Shown: piece after piece, positions 16,914 to 26,078 of the stretch
Layout of the letters: every line of letters begins with the position of its first letter
How positions within the stretch are numbered: position 1 is the first letter of the stretch
Assembly: GCA_900540905.1 (NCBI GenBank)
Contig: UQHR01000028.1
Location: 1 to 30,177 of the forward strand
DNA from: an uncultured Collinsella sp.
Lineage (GTDB): Bacteria > Actinomycetota > Coriobacteriia > Coriobacteriales > Coriobacteriaceae
DNA length: 30,177 nt
Direction: 5' to 3'
Notes under the pieces: model-generated
Databases searched by the model: none
What the model was told of the DNA's origin: nothing
The model's input: only the letters and a program-made list of their open reading frames with translations
Made by a program: the position numbers and the translations under genes

Positions 16914-17907
16914 CTAATTTGCGGAGGGCGTTGTCTAGGGCGGCGGCTACGGTTAGGGGGTCGTCGGTACCGGCGAAGAGGCGGATGGTTCCCCTCTGCT
17001 TGCCGCGTGGGGCCGAAAGGCGTGTCGTTGCGCCGCCGGCGGGCGACGTGCTGAACCCCCCCGGCAATGTGTCGAACAGCTCACCCGCACTTCGCTCGAT
17101 AAGGTCAAACTCAACCGCCGGGCCAAAGCCGTGCTCGAGGATTCCCGTTGCAACCGCATGATCGGGATGCGAACCCAGCCCAGGATAGCGAACGTTACAC
17201 ACCATCTCGTTAGCAGCCAGATACTCGGCCAGCGCTCGGGCGCGATCGAAGTGCGCCTGCATGCGAGCATCGAGCGAGGACAGCCCGCGTTCTAGCACGT
17301 CGGTCTCCTCGGCAGACAGGTCAAGCGCAGACGCACCGCAGTCCGCAAGCAACGCGTGTGCGCTCTCTGCGGCGGCATCCACGCGATGGCGCTTGAGCTG
17401 CGAGCGCGCCACCGAGACGGCGACGAGCTTGCGCGGAGCTTCGCCGGCACACACACGGTCGAGTGCCTCGAGCGACAGCGCGGCACCCAAGCGCAACGGA
17501 TCGCATCCAAAAACACCTGCCACGGTGTTATCCACCACAAGTAGCGCATGCGCCTCGCGAGCCGCGCGGCCCAGAGCACGAAGATCGGGCACACGCAGGC
17601 CAAACCCGCCGATGGAATTGACGAACCACCACAGGTGCGGACCCTCGGCATCAAACGAAGCATCCAAGCCCTCGGACGCGGCGGTAAACGCCGCAACCGA
17701 CGGCTCCCCCACGAGCACAACGTCGCAGGCATCAAAGCCGCGCGCAAACGCATCGGCAAAGTCGTCCGCAAAGGCCACCAGGCGGTCACCAGGACGCACA
17801 ATCCCCAACAGAGACAGCGCCGCCGGCACATGCGAGGCCGCAACAAGACGCGCCTCACGCGCACCAGCCCTTATAGCCCAGGCCTCTTCTAGCTGTTGCA
17901 CGTCCAC
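16903..17907 (-). CDS. Degenerate Cys/Met-metabolism PLP-fold protein
   Basis: The protein resembles the cystathionine gamma-synthase/lyase family. Conserved pieces are VVDNTVAGVFGCDPLRLGA (the cofactor-binding Asp), VRYPGLGSHPDHAVA and the C-terminal GTIRLFAGTDDP. The place of the Schiff-base lysine, normally S-A-T-K, reads S-V-A-R at residues 165-168, so the lysine seems to be Arg. The phosphate-binding GMAA segment is also altered. It is about 334 residues, shorter than the usual 380. It is therefore either a non-catalytic relative or an enzyme using a nearby Lys such as the one in QLK. The GTG at 17907 is chosen because AAGGGATGG precedes it; a TTG at 17934 is possible. It overlaps the convergent regulator by 11 bases. 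Confidence 0.75.
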   Translation of the reverse strand: MDVQQLEEAWAIRAGAREARLVAASHVPAALSLLGIVRPGDRLVAFADDFADAFARGFDACDVVLVGEPSVAAFTAASEGLDASFDAEGPHLWWFVNSIGGFGLRVPDLRALGRAAREAHALLVVDNTVAGVFGCDPLRLGAALSLEALDRVCAGEAPRKLVAVSVARSQLKRHRVDAAAESAHALLADCGASALDLSAEETDVLERGLSSLDARMQAHFDRARALAEYLAANEMVCNVRYPGLGSHPDHAVATGILEHGFGPAVEFDLIERSAGELFDTLPGGFSTSPAGGATTRLSAPRGKQRGTIRLFAGTDDPLTVAAALDNALRKLATL

Positions 17908-17989
17908 GCGGCACCATCCCTTACATAAAACCAAACCAAGACCAGCCCACCCAGGTCGAGAAAACGTCAGCGCAAGCAGCGTCGAGCGG

Positions 17990-18013
17990 TCCGGCGTTCG
18001 TTAGAACGCCGGA
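17990..18013 (-). terminator. Hairpin after the pel operon
   Basis: Bases 17990-17999 pair perfectly with 18004-18013 (10 pairs, 4-base loop), 6 bases after the stop codon of the last gene of the pel operon. No clear T-run follows on the minus strand, so termination may be weak or factor-dependent, or the hairpin may protect the mRNA end. Confidence 0.5.
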
Positions 18014-18019
18014 ACAAAC

Positions 18020-18685
18020 TTAGCCGTGGTACTCGCCGTTGTACTGGATGAGCGTCAGGTCCTCCACGCCATCGAGCGCGCGGATGGCGTCGGCATAGGG
18101 CATATCCACGCCGTCCGAGAACACCTCAACGGCCATCTCGACCTTGTCGCCGCGCATCGTCTTGGACTTGACGGAAAACTTGGTGCGCCCAAATGCACGC
18201 ACGATATCGTCGCCGGTGGTCTGACCCGTGTAGTGGATGACCATCATGTACACGCGCGCCTTGTCCTGGTGGCTCGCAAAGCCGGCAATCATCACCACGA
18301 TCACCACCGCCGTGAGTCCCACGAGCGCATACATACCGGCTCCCGCCGTAATGCCCGTGGTAATGGACCAAAACAGATACAGCAGGTCGAGCGGGTCCTT
18401 GACCGCCGTACGGTAACGGACGATAGACAGAGCACCGACCATACCAAGCGAGATGACCACGTTGGTCGAGATCGCGAGCGTGACCATGCAGGTGAGCACG
18501 CACATGCCCACGAGCGTCACGGCAAAACTGCGCGAATAGACCACGCCGGTAAAAAAGCGCTTGTACACGTAATAGATCAGGATGCCCATGGCGAGCGCCA
18601 CGAGCAGCGACAGGCCAATCTTGGCAGGGTCGACCTGACCGAACGCCTCCAAGACGGAGTTCTTAAAAAAGTCCCTGGTACTCAT
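18020..18685 (-). CDS. DUF4956 membrane protein
   Basis: A 221-residue integral membrane protein of the DUF4956 family. Hydrophobic segments lie at about residues 22-41, 53-73, 100-118 and 119-136, followed by a soluble C-terminal domain of about 80 residues. The most conserved stretch is GMVGALSIVRYRTAVKDP (81-98), which is characteristic of this family. The function is not established. Members are often encoded beside VTC-type polyphosphate polymerase domains and CotH kinases, as here, so a role in the same membrane process is likely. It starts 3 bases after the VTC gene and is the last gene of the operon, followed by a hairpin. Confidence 0.85.
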   Translation of the reverse strand: MSTRDFFKNSVLEAFGQVDPAKIGLSLLVALAMGILIYYVYKRFFTGVVYSRSFAVTLVGMCVLTCMVTLAISTNVVISLGMVGALSIVRYRTAVKDPLDLLYLFWSITTGITAGAGMYALVGLTAVVIVVMIAGFASHQDKARVYMMVIHYTGQTTGDDIVRAFGRTKFSVKSKTMRGDKVEMAVEVFSDGVDMPYADAIRALDGVEDLTLIQYNGEYHG

Positions 18686-18688
18686 GGT

Positions 18689-19480
18689 TTAAATATCCCC
18701 TCGGTTCCCAAAATCCGATTCCCAGTAGTTAAAACCGCGCAGGTAGGCGGTCTTGTCATAACACAGGCAGTACTTTGAGACCGCCGTGAGTTCGGCCGCA
18801 CCCGGCGGCACCATATCGCGCACCAGCTGCGGACAAAACTCGGTAAACTTGACCTCCATCACCAGCTTGCCGGGCTCCAGCACGGGCAGCGCGGGCAACG
18901 TCGCGTCAAAGATGTCAAAGCTCCCCACCGCCGCACGCACGTTGCTATCAAAGGTAATGCGCACGGTGCCCTCGTCCATCACCCACGGCTCGCGCTCGTA
19001 GTCCACGATGGTCCGCGGGCGCATCATATTACAGATGCACTCGATGTAGAACTCGCGACAGAGCGGATAGGGGCTCCTCAGCAAAAAGTCGTAGTCGCCA
19101 GCCAGAATCTGCTCAAACTCACCGCGCGTAAGTGGCGCATCCTCCTTGTAAATCCAGCTACCGTACTTCTTTTTGCGCTCGAGCTTAATCACCTTGTCGC
19201 TGCCGTTATAGATGCGCACGCGATACTTTTTGCGCATGAGAATACCGGCGTCTTTTTCCTCGTAGGCCGAGTTGCAGTAGTCATCAAAATACAGGCTGCG
19301 AATAGTGTAACCGCCCGCTCGCGCATGCTTGTCCAGCTTGAACACCGGCGCCATGCGACAGGCAAGCGCGGCGTGCTCGCCCTCGTTAATGAGATATTTG
19401 AGCTCATGGCGGTAACGCTCCTGCGTGGCACGCACAGGCGGGGCCGCCAAGCGCTCAAGCAGCGCGCTAGCCCTCCTCAT
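18689..19480 (-). CDS. VTC-domain polyphosphate polymerase-like protein
   Basis: The protein (263 residues) is almost entirely a VTC domain, the tunnel-shaped catalytic fold that in yeast makes polyphosphate from ATP. Expected charged residues are present: R22 and E26-K28 in RYRHELKYL, R61 in RSLYFDD, R87 and R89 in YRVRIY, K99-E101-K103 in KLERKK, R163, R174, E209 and K211 in MEVKFTEF, and K236. It looks catalytically competent. There is no SPX domain and no clear membrane segment, so it may rely on the adjacent DUF4956 protein for membrane attachment. Its ATG lies inside the last codons of the CotH gene (14-base overlap), implying translational coupling. Confidence 0.87.
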   Translation of the reverse strand: MRRASALLERLAAPPVRATQERYRHELKYLINEGEHAALACRMAPVFKLDKHARAGGYTIRSLYFDDYCNSAYEEKDAGILMRKKYRVRIYNGSDKVIKLERKKKYGSWIYKEDAPLTRGEFEQILAGDYDFLLRSPYPLCREFYIECICNMMRPRTIVDYEREPWVMDEGTVRITFDSNVRAAVGSFDIFDATLPALPVLEPGKLVMEVKFTEFCPQLVRDMVPPGAAELTAVSKYCLCYDKTAYLRGFNYWESDFGNRGDI

Positions 19481-21236
19481 ACGTGTCCTCCACGACCTTA
19501 CCGCCGTCTTGCACGTAAAAGCACTTCACGCCGTAGTGCTTGCCGTCGTCGGTCACATAGTAGTCAAACGCATCTTGCGTAAAGCCGTCGGAGTTGGTGG
19601 CACGCACGCGCACAAAATACTGGCCGGTATCGGGCGCATCGCAGGTCACCTCGGGAAGCAGCACGTCCTCGGCCTTAAAGACCACATCGCTTATGGCATA
19701 GTCGCGCGCAAGCTCTACGGTGTAGCGAATATCGCGCGCCTCAAAGTCGTAGGACGCATCCCAGTTAATGCGCAGCTTACCGTTATCGATCTGCGGCACG
19801 CCGATGTAGAAAGGCATGGGCTTTTTAAAACTCTCGCGAAAGCTCTTGTAGTTCTCCTCGATCTCGGAGGGAATCGCCGCGGCGATCTGCTCATATTGGT
19901 CCTTGGTGACAGGCAGATTGTCGATATCGGGCGAAGCAAAGACCAGGGATTCAGTCACCTCGCGGTAGTGCTTGATCATCTTGGTCAGGCGAGTCTCGGT
20001 CAAATACGAGCGCAAGTCCTTGACGGCACGGTCGAGTTCGCTGCGGAACGACTTGCTGCGCAACGCGCGGTTAAACAGCACGTTGCCCCAGTAGTTGCTT
20101 GCGCCGCGCTCCCAGCTCGCGTAGTCCGAAAACCCGGTAAGAGAAAGCTCCAGCTTACGCAGCATACCGTCGTTATCCCAATCCAAAAAGTACCAGGTAT
20201 TTGAGTTGAGAGGGCTGTACAGATAGCAGTTGCGGTTCTGCGTATCGCAGTTGCCCGTCAGGATCTGAAACGCCAACCAATAGACCAGGTTCTCGGTATC
20301 AAAGTAGGTGTCGAGCACGTCATCGATCTTTTGCGATTCGTCGTTGAGCGCATCGAGCATCTCGATGAGCTTGGTGTGGTCCGTATCGCCCTTAATCTCA
20401 AGCATGCCTTCAAAGCTTGCCTGGTTGTAGTCGGGATCATCGGCAAGCTTAATGGTGTCCTCGTAGCGATGGAAATCAAAGCTGTTCACCTTGTACAGGT
20501 GCCCGCTCTTATCCAGGCCATGTGCCTTAAGCGCCGTCTTGTTGAGCTGCTCCACCTGCGTAAACAGGCCGTAGTCCTCAAAGGTATCGTTGGACTTTTC
20601 GGTCTGGTCGCACACCCACAGATGCACAAACTGCGTGCGCAGGCCCATCATCTGGGGAATCCCGCGGATAAGGTCATAGGCCATCTTGTTGCGAAAACGC
20701 ATACCCTCGCCCATGTGCTTGTTGAGCGCAATCGCACGCTGCTGGCGCCAGGTACCTTTTCCTTTTTTGAGCTCCACCTTGTAGTTCTTCTGCGTATAAC
20801 CGCTCGACGTCTGGCCACGCACCTGCACGGTGGCATTGGGCGCTTCCTCGCCATAGCCAACCTCGCCGGCAACTGGGCCCTCTTCGTCGCCCGGCTGCAG
20901 CAGGCCCATAACCTGATAGCGCGTCACACCCATGTCGGCATAGTCATACACCGAGTACGTGTTGATCTCTGCCCAGCTGTGGTCGGTGTTCTCGGAGCTG
21001 TTGCCGCGCGAGACCGTCAGGTACATGGTCACAATGCCCGAGTCGTCGTAGACCTCGTACAGCTCGTCCTTATCGCGCAGGTGCTTGGTGCCGTCCGAGG
21101 ACTCGGCCTTTTTAATCTTGTCCTGCTTTTTGACCTTTTTAGTCGAGGATTCGTCCTGAGACGAGCAGCCCGAAAGCAACAGCGCGCCGGCAGCCGCCTC
21201 GATCAGGCAGCGGCGAGACATCAACTTATCGATCAT
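19467..21236 (-). CDS. CotH-type kinase lipoprotein in the pel operon
   Basis: A 589-residue surface protein. It has an N-terminal lipoprotein signal with lipobox LLSGC (Cys24), followed by a Lys/Ser-rich spacer. The central part is a CotH-like kinase fold: RGQTSSGYTQKNYKVEL, then GNCDTQNRN with the catalytic-type Asp331 and Asn336, and WYFLDWDND with metal-binding Asp354 and Asp356. The C-terminal 95 residues resemble a fibronectin type III domain. CotH in Bacillus phosphorylates spore-coat proteins; here there is no sporulation context, and the substrate is unknown. ATG 21236 has GGGGAGG upstream and gives the signal peptide; the longer open frame lies within pelG. It overlaps pelG by 11 bases and the VTC gene by 14. 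Confidence 0.85.
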   Translation of the reverse strand: MIDKLMSRRCLIEAAAGALLLSGCSSQDESSTKKVKKQDKIKKAESSDGTKHLRDKDELYEVYDDSGIVTMYLTVSRGNSSENTDHSWAEINTYSVYDYADMGVTRYQVMGLLQPGDEEGPVAGEVGYGEEAPNATVQVRGQTSSGYTQKNYKVELKKGKGTWRQQRAIALNKHMGEGMRFRNKMAYDLIRGIPQMMGLRTQFVHLWVCDQTEKSNDTFEDYGLFTQVEQLNKTALKAHGLDKSGHLYKVNSFDFHRYEDTIKLADDPDYNQASFEGMLEIKGDTDHTKLIEMLDALNDESQKIDDVLDTYFDTENLVYWLAFQILTGNCDTQNRNCYLYSPLNSNTWYFLDWDNDGMLRKLELSLTGFSDYASWERGASNYWGNVLFNRALRSKSFRSELDRAVKDLRSYLTETRLTKMIKHYREVTESLVFASPDIDNLPVTKDQYEQIAAAIPSEIEENYKSFRESFKKPMPFYIGVPQIDNGKLRINWDASYDFEARDIRYTVELARDYAISDVVFKAEDVLLPEVTCDAPDTGQYFVRVRATNSDGFTQDAFDYYVTDDGKHYGVKCFYVQDGGKVVEDTYEEG

Positions 21237-22770
21237 CAGAACCTCCCCAATGTTTTTGGAACAGGCGAACCACCATACGTTCAAACGCACTGCGCGGATC
21301 ACCGCCCACGCGCTTGTCCTCGTAGCGTTGCTCAACACGGTCGAGCACCCGGCCAAGTTCGGTAAACCAGCCCGTCTTGTCAATAGCCACAATGGGCTGC
21401 TGACTCAGGATACGATACGGCAAGTTGGCGGTATAGGTATCGAGCCGCAGCAGCGCCACGATAAAAAACACCGCTGCACCCAACAAAAAGCCAAAGCCGT
21501 AAAACTGCTGCGGCAAGAGCAAAGAAACGGCAGTCGCCAGCCCGGCCACACCGGCAAACAGCCCCGAGGCCAGCACGGCCCCCTTGTAGTCGGTAAAGTA
21601 CAGCAAGATGAGCAACACCGTATTGCCCACGGCATACAGGCCGTAGCCCACGCACAGCGTGCGAAAATACCCGTGCATCAGGTTGTTAAAGCCCAACGGT
21701 AGGGCCGACAGCACCGTGGTCTCGAGCGAAATGACCGCCGCCGTCACAAACAGCTGCTTGAGCGCACAAAACCGTAGTTCTCTGTTGAGCGTGGCAAGCA
21801 TTTCCTCCTCGGCCACCACAATGTCGCCCACCACGCCACCGTCGTTGAACAGGCTGTAGTAGTCGCGGTAGCGCGGATAGAAGTTGACCTCGACCGAGAC
21901 CACAAAGTTGACGGACGTGACCAGGATCGTCAAAAACGCGATGAGCGCCGGCACATCGTGGTAGGGCGCACCATAAAACAAGCCCTTGACCTGCACGCCA
22001 ATGGGACCGGCCCAAATTATCACCAAGTGCGCAAAGAGACCCAGGTTGGTAAACAAGCCCGTGAGCGCCAGCGGCATAAACTGATCGAGCCACTGCAAAA
22101 AGAGCCAGGGGCTGCGTTCGCTCTGCGGAAAATATCGGTACAGCAGCACCACGTCCCAGGCGAGCATGACGCCGTAGCCTAGGGCGATTGACGCCAACAG
22201 GCCCTCGACCGGCGGCAGCCCCAGCGCCAGCACGGCCAGGGCGCACAGGCACGCCACACCAATGGCAGCCACAAAGCTGCACAGGATACCGCGGTAATCT
22301 TTGATGGCCGTGAGGTAGCTCATGCCATTCCAGTTGACGATCATAATGTTGAACAGCCACAGGCACAGCAGCCCCTGCAGCAGCGTGGCGCCCGAGAACA
22401 GCAAAAAGACGCCGTAGAGCACCGTGCCCGCAACGAGCATGATGGCATTAGATCCCCAAAACGAAGGCAGGATCTCATCCTCGCGCTCGGCAAAGAGCAT
22501 GTCGGCCAAAAAGCGCGTGACCGGCATAGAGAAAAAACTCGTGAGCGTGAGCGACGCCAGCAGCGTATAGGTCACCATGCACACCAGCAGATCTTGGTTG
22601 GCACGGCCCACACCCCACAGACCGCACAGCACCAAGATACCCACCTGGAGCAGCACGCCCAGCAGCATGGGGCCCGTGCACACAATGCCAGCGTAGCCAT
22701 AGGCGCGCATCGTGGCAAACAGACCCTTGCGCCTAAACAGGCGCTTGAGCTCAAAACCGATTCCGGCCAC
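21226..22770 (-). CDS. pelG: Pel exopolysaccharide membrane protein PelG
   Basis: PelG is the multi-spanning inner-membrane partner of the Pel polymerase, thought to export the chain across the membrane. This 514-residue protein begins with the family signature AGIGFELKRLFRRKGL, followed by about a dozen hydrophobic segments. It also has typical PelG stretches such as WNGMSYLTAIKDYRG and YFTDYKGA, with a cytoplasmic C-terminal tail. Start is GTG (22770), 3 bases after the pelF stop, with GGGGGAG upstream. The order pelF-pelG is conserved in Pel loci, and the end overlaps the CotH gene. Confidence 0.92.
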   Translation of the reverse strand: MAGIGFELKRLFRRKGLFATMRAYGYAGIVCTGPMLLGVLLQVGILVLCGLWGVGRANQDLLVCMVTYTLLASLTLTSFFSMPVTRFLADMLFAEREDEILPSFWGSNAIMLVAGTVLYGVFLLFSGATLLQGLLCLWLFNIMIVNWNGMSYLTAIKDYRGILCSFVAAIGVACLCALAVLALGLPPVEGLLASIALGYGVMLAWDVVLLYRYFPQSERSPWLFLQWLDQFMPLALTGLFTNLGLFAHLVIIWAGPIGVQVKGLFYGAPYHDVPALIAFLTILVTSVNFVVSVEVNFYPRYRDYYSLFNDGGVVGDIVVAEEEMLATLNRELRFCALKQLFVTAAVISLETTVLSALPLGFNNLMHGYFRTLCVGYGLYAVGNTVLLILLYFTDYKGAVLASGLFAGVAGLATAVSLLLPQQFYGFGFLLGAAVFFIVALLRLDTYTANLPYRILSQQPIVAIDKTGWFTELGRVLDRVEQRYEDKRVGGDPRSAFERMVVRLFQKHWGGSDDR

Positions 22771-22773
22771 CGG

Positions 22774-24201
22774 CTACTCCCCCTCTCTGGGCAGGTCAAA
22801 CGCTTGCGCCGTCTCGTCGTACAGCGCGCGATAGTTGGCGAGCATCTGCTCGTGCAAGAAGTACGTGGCAACACGACGCTGGCCGCGCTCCCCCATCTCA
22901 ATGCGGCGGGCGCGGCTTGTGCACATGCGCTCCATGGCATCGGCCAAGCCCTTGCGATACATGGGCGGCGTCACAAAACCCGCCACGCCAAAGTCGTCAG
23001 CCGGGGCGCCTTCGAGAAGCTCGCGACAGCAGCCCACCTCAGTCGTCACGCAGGGACGGCGCGCTGCAAGCGACTCCAGCACGCTGAGCGGCTGGCCCTC
23101 GGAGATGCTCGTCAAAATGGTAAAGTCGAGCTTTTCCATGTACTCGACCACGTTGACGCGGCCGGTAAAGATCAGGTCGCGCACGCCCAGGGTTTCGACC
23201 AGCGCGTGGCACTCGGCGCCGTACTCCTCGTCGTCCACGCCGCCCATGATGTGCAGGCGCACCTTGGGCAGGCGCTCGTGCAACTCAAAGAAGGCATAGA
23301 TCATGGTCTTGACGTCCTTGATGGGCGCCAGACGCACTACCGCGCCAATGTCCACCCAGCCGTCATCGGGCTTTAAGGGGATGTCCTTAAAGCGGTCGAA
23401 CTGGATGCCGTTGGGGATGACCAGGCATTTGTCCGCATCGCAGCCCATATCGATCTGCGTCTTGCGGGCGTTATGGAACAAACTCGTCACACGGAAGGCG
23501 CGGCGATAGATCTCCTCCGAAAGCAGGTAGAAAAAGCGAATCCAGCGGTCCTTAAATGACGGCACCACCCAATCGGCGCGAATGATCTCTTCCTCGCGCT
23601 CGCGGGCATAGATGCCGTGCTCGGTCAGCAGCACCGGCGCATGGTGAACGCTTGAGCCCAAGCAGGCGAGCAGGCCACCGTAGCCGGTCGAGATGGCATG
23701 GTACACATCGGCCACCGGCACCTCGCTGCCCAACAGGTAGAGCACGGGCAGCAACATGGAGCGCATGGTATGAAATGCATCGGCAAAGGGCGTGTAGGGA
23801 TACTCGGCCAGGCACACGTCGCGAAAGATATCCATAAACGTGCGGCTCTGCAAAAACGAGAGCGGATGCACGCGACGGCGGTGGAAGATATCGAATAACA
23901 CGTCCCAGTCCGGATTGGAGAGCGACACCAGACGGCGTAGCGCCTCGCGCTCACGGTCGTTAAAACTGGCTTCATGTTGCTCGCCCGAAAGCCGCAGGGC
24001 ATCGTCCAGGAACACCTCGTGCACCTCGACCACGTTGCCGGGCAGCTCGTAGACAAACTTGCCACGGTCGGAAGCATGCGCGCCGATCACCCACAGCACA
24101 AACTCGTGCTCGGGCATGGCCGTAATGTAGCCATGCATCCAGGTAGATACGCCGCCGTGCACATAGGGGTAGCAACCCTCGAGTACCAAGCAGATTCTCA
24201 T
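22774..24201 (-). CDS. pelF: Pel polysaccharide glycosyltransferase PelF
   Basis: PelF is a cytoplasmic GT4-family glycosyltransferase that polymerises the Pel chain from UDP-sugars. The 475-residue protein opens with CLVLEGCYPYVHGGVSTW, which is typical of PelF. It contains VYHAISTGYGG and TEHGIYARERE, the nucleotide-sugar region VIPNGIQFDRF, and the EX7E catalytic motif (E368 to E376, in SEGQPLSVLES). The ATG overlaps the pelA-type stop by 4 bases (ATGA), and pelG follows after 3 bases. Together with pelG this pair is the most diagnostic part of the locus. Confidence 0.94.
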   Translation of the reverse strand: MRICLVLEGCYPYVHGGVSTWMHGYITAMPEHEFVLWVIGAHASDRGKFVYELPGNVVEVHEVFLDDALRLSGEQHEASFNDREREALRRLVSLSNPDWDVLFDIFHRRRVHPLSFLQSRTFMDIFRDVCLAEYPYTPFADAFHTMRSMLLPVLYLLGSEVPVADVYHAISTGYGGLLACLGSSVHHAPVLLTEHGIYAREREEEIIRADWVVPSFKDRWIRFFYLLSEEIYRRAFRVTSLFHNARKTQIDMGCDADKCLVIPNGIQFDRFKDIPLKPDDGWVDIGAVVRLAPIKDVKTMIYAFFELHERLPKVRLHIMGGVDDEEYGAECHALVETLGVRDLIFTGRVNVVEYMEKLDFTILTSISEGQPLSVLESLAARRPCVTTEVGCCRELLEGAPADDFGVAGFVTPPMYRKGLADAMERMCTSRARRIEMGERGQRRVATYFLHEQMLANYRALYDETAQAFDLPREGE

Positions 24202-26078
24202 TTATCGCCGCCCTCCTTGCGCTCAATCGTCACGGTCTTATCATTTGCCTTGAGCAGATACAGATTGCCCGTAAGGTGCGTCAGTTCGCCACCCGTGACT
24301 GCACCCGGCTCGCCATTGTTGGCGCGGAACATGAGCCACGCCTCGTCGTGGAAATTGCCCAGACTGAGCGTCCAGGCATCCGCACTGGTATTCACGCTCA
24401 CCGTCACGGACGAAAAACGCTGGATGGCGCCGGAGCACTCCGACGCCGTCTGGTGCCGCAGATCGGGCGCGGATTTGGTAAGCCAGTCCAGGTAGTCGGT
24501 CAGGCCGCCCTTGTAGACCTCCCAGCCCTCCTTGGCGCCGCGATCGGGATCCAGTAGGTCGTCCGGATGCATAAAGTGCGTACTCACGTAGTGCATGTTG
24601 AGCTCGGACACAGCAGCCAGGCGCATGTAGGAATCGTCGACCATGCCGCCCGAGACAATGCGCGGCTGCTCCACAATGCCGTCGCTCGCCACGCCAAACT
24701 CCTGCACGTACGGCAGGTCGGTACCGTCCTCAAAGTACGTACTGGCGATGGTCTTAATGCGCGGAACGTCGGTGCCGATGAGCTTGCGCGCTCGGGCCGA
24801 AAGGATATTCGACGGCGGTACGTAAACCGAGCCGTGAGCGTTGGGCAGGACCTCGTCCTGAAACGCGATAAGTTCGTTGAGCGAAGCGACGAGCGTCTCT
24901 TTGTTCTTCCAGGTCTTGTAGACGTACAGCGTGCCGTAGTCGGTGTCCCAGAGCGCCAGAGGCTGATGGTTGTAGCCGTGAAAGCCCAGCTCTCCGCCCA
25001 TCTGCAGCAGCATGCCGCCAAAATAGCGGAACTGCGTGGTATCGGGTTGGCGCGCGGGCTCGGTCTGGTTGACCGCGTCCTCGTAGTTTTCGATCATCAC
25101 GCCGGTATAGCGAATGCCGTATTTTTGCGCGAGCTTTTGCAGATCGGGCCACCAGACCTTAGTGTAAAAATCCGCAATGGAAAGGCCGTAGTCACGCTTG
25201 ATATAAGTACCATCGCCCGAGGGCACGGGGCTAGGAAAGTCGTCCAAATAGAACACGGCGCTGTTGATGACCGGATAGGCCGTGGCATCACCCAGCAGGC
25301 TGATCGCCGCGGCGTAAAAACCGCGCATGACCTTGTCATAGATACCGATATTGCACACCACGGTGCGCCCGCTACCGCAGTCATTGGACCAAATGAGCGG
25401 GGCGCCCGCATCGCCGGTCATAGCCCACACACGAGCCGTCTCGCGCAGCGATACCGAAAGCGACGAATCAAAGGGGTCCGAGAGCTCGTAGCGCTCTCCC
25501 CCGCCCAGCATAAAGTCCTCACTCGGCACAATGCTTTCGGCTTTTACATAGTCATATCCGGCCGATTCAATGCCAAGCTTGGAGGCAATCACTTGCAGAT
25601 AGCTCGAGTTATCCGGCGGCATGGCGAGCATAAGCGAACCGCCGGCACTCACCCAACTCATAATGTCGCTCAGGTGCGTACCGAGCCCATCGAGCGACGG
25701 CATGAGCAAAATCACGCGATCGAAGGCGGTCAGCGAGGGAAAGGCATCCGCACTATCCAGGGCAAGGTCCACGTCGCGGTGCGCAATCTTCATGTCGAGC
25801 AGGATCTGGTCGAACTGCTCCTTTACGTCCTCGACGCCAGCTTGATCGGAATCGGTAATGACCAGGCACGTGGGCTTTTGACCAAAGATTGCCGAGGAGG
25901 CCGGCACCGCATCGTTGGCAGCAAGCATCCCCAGCTTATGCTGACCCGCACTGTACTGCACGCCGGCACGCTCCACCAGCAGCACGGCGGCCATGGCAAT
26001 AAAGACCGCCCACACCACGAGCAGTCCCATCCAGCGAAAGCGGCCTGCACGGTCGCGGATATGTTGCGCCACGCTCAT
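24198..26078 (-). CDS. pelA: PelA-like polysaccharide deacetylase (DUF2194 type)
   Basis: This 626-residue protein has one N-terminal membrane segment (about 16-35) and is otherwise extracytoplasmic. The first part (about 50-260) has an alpha/beta layout. The second is a deacetylase of the CE4 type with D279-D280 in FYLDDFPSP, H367 and H371 in FHGYNHQ, VYVPPSN, and H501/H504 in STHFMHPDD. It resembles the deacetylase half of PelA but lacks the glycoside-hydrolase domain of Gram-negative PelA, as in Gram-positive pel clusters. It would remove acetyl groups from the exported Pel chain. ATG 26078 (GGAGG upstream) overlaps the pelE stop; the frame also opens 8 codons earlier. Confidence 0.88.
   Translation of the reverse strand: MSVAQHIRDRAGRFRWMGLLVVWAVFIAMAAVLLVERAGVQYSAGQHKLGMLAANDAVPASSAIFGQKPTCLVITDSDQAGVEDVKEQFDQILLDMKIAHRDVDLALDSADAFPSLTAFDRVILLMPSLDGLGTHLSDIMSWVSAGGSLMLAMPPDNSSYLQVIASKLGIESAGYDYVKAESIVPSEDFMLGGGERYELSDPFDSSLSVSLRETARVWAMTGDAGAPLIWSNDCGSGRTVVCNIGIYDKVMRGFYAAAISLLGDATAYPVINSAVFYLDDFPSPVPSGDGTYIKRDYGLSIADFYTKVWWPDLQKLAQKYGIRYTGVMIENYEDAVNQTEPARQPDTTQFRYFGGMLLQMGGELGFHGYNHQPLALWDTDYGTLYVYKTWKNKETLVASLNELIAFQDEVLPNAHGSVYVPPSNILSARARKLIGTDVPRIKTIASTYFEDGTDLPYVQEFGVASDGIVEQPRIVSGGMVDDSYMRLAAVSELNMHYVSTHFMHPDDLLDPDRGAKEGWEVYKGGLTDYLDWLTKSAPDLRHQTASECSGAIQRFSSVTVSVNTSADAWTLSLGNFHDEAWLMFRANNGEPGAVTGGELTHLTGNLYLLKANDKTVTIERKEGGDK

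Noticed and set aside
21237..21392. Longer N-terminus of the CotH protein
   Set aside because: It would lie inside pelG and would bury the lipoprotein signal peptide; ATG 21236 has a strong GGGGAGG site.
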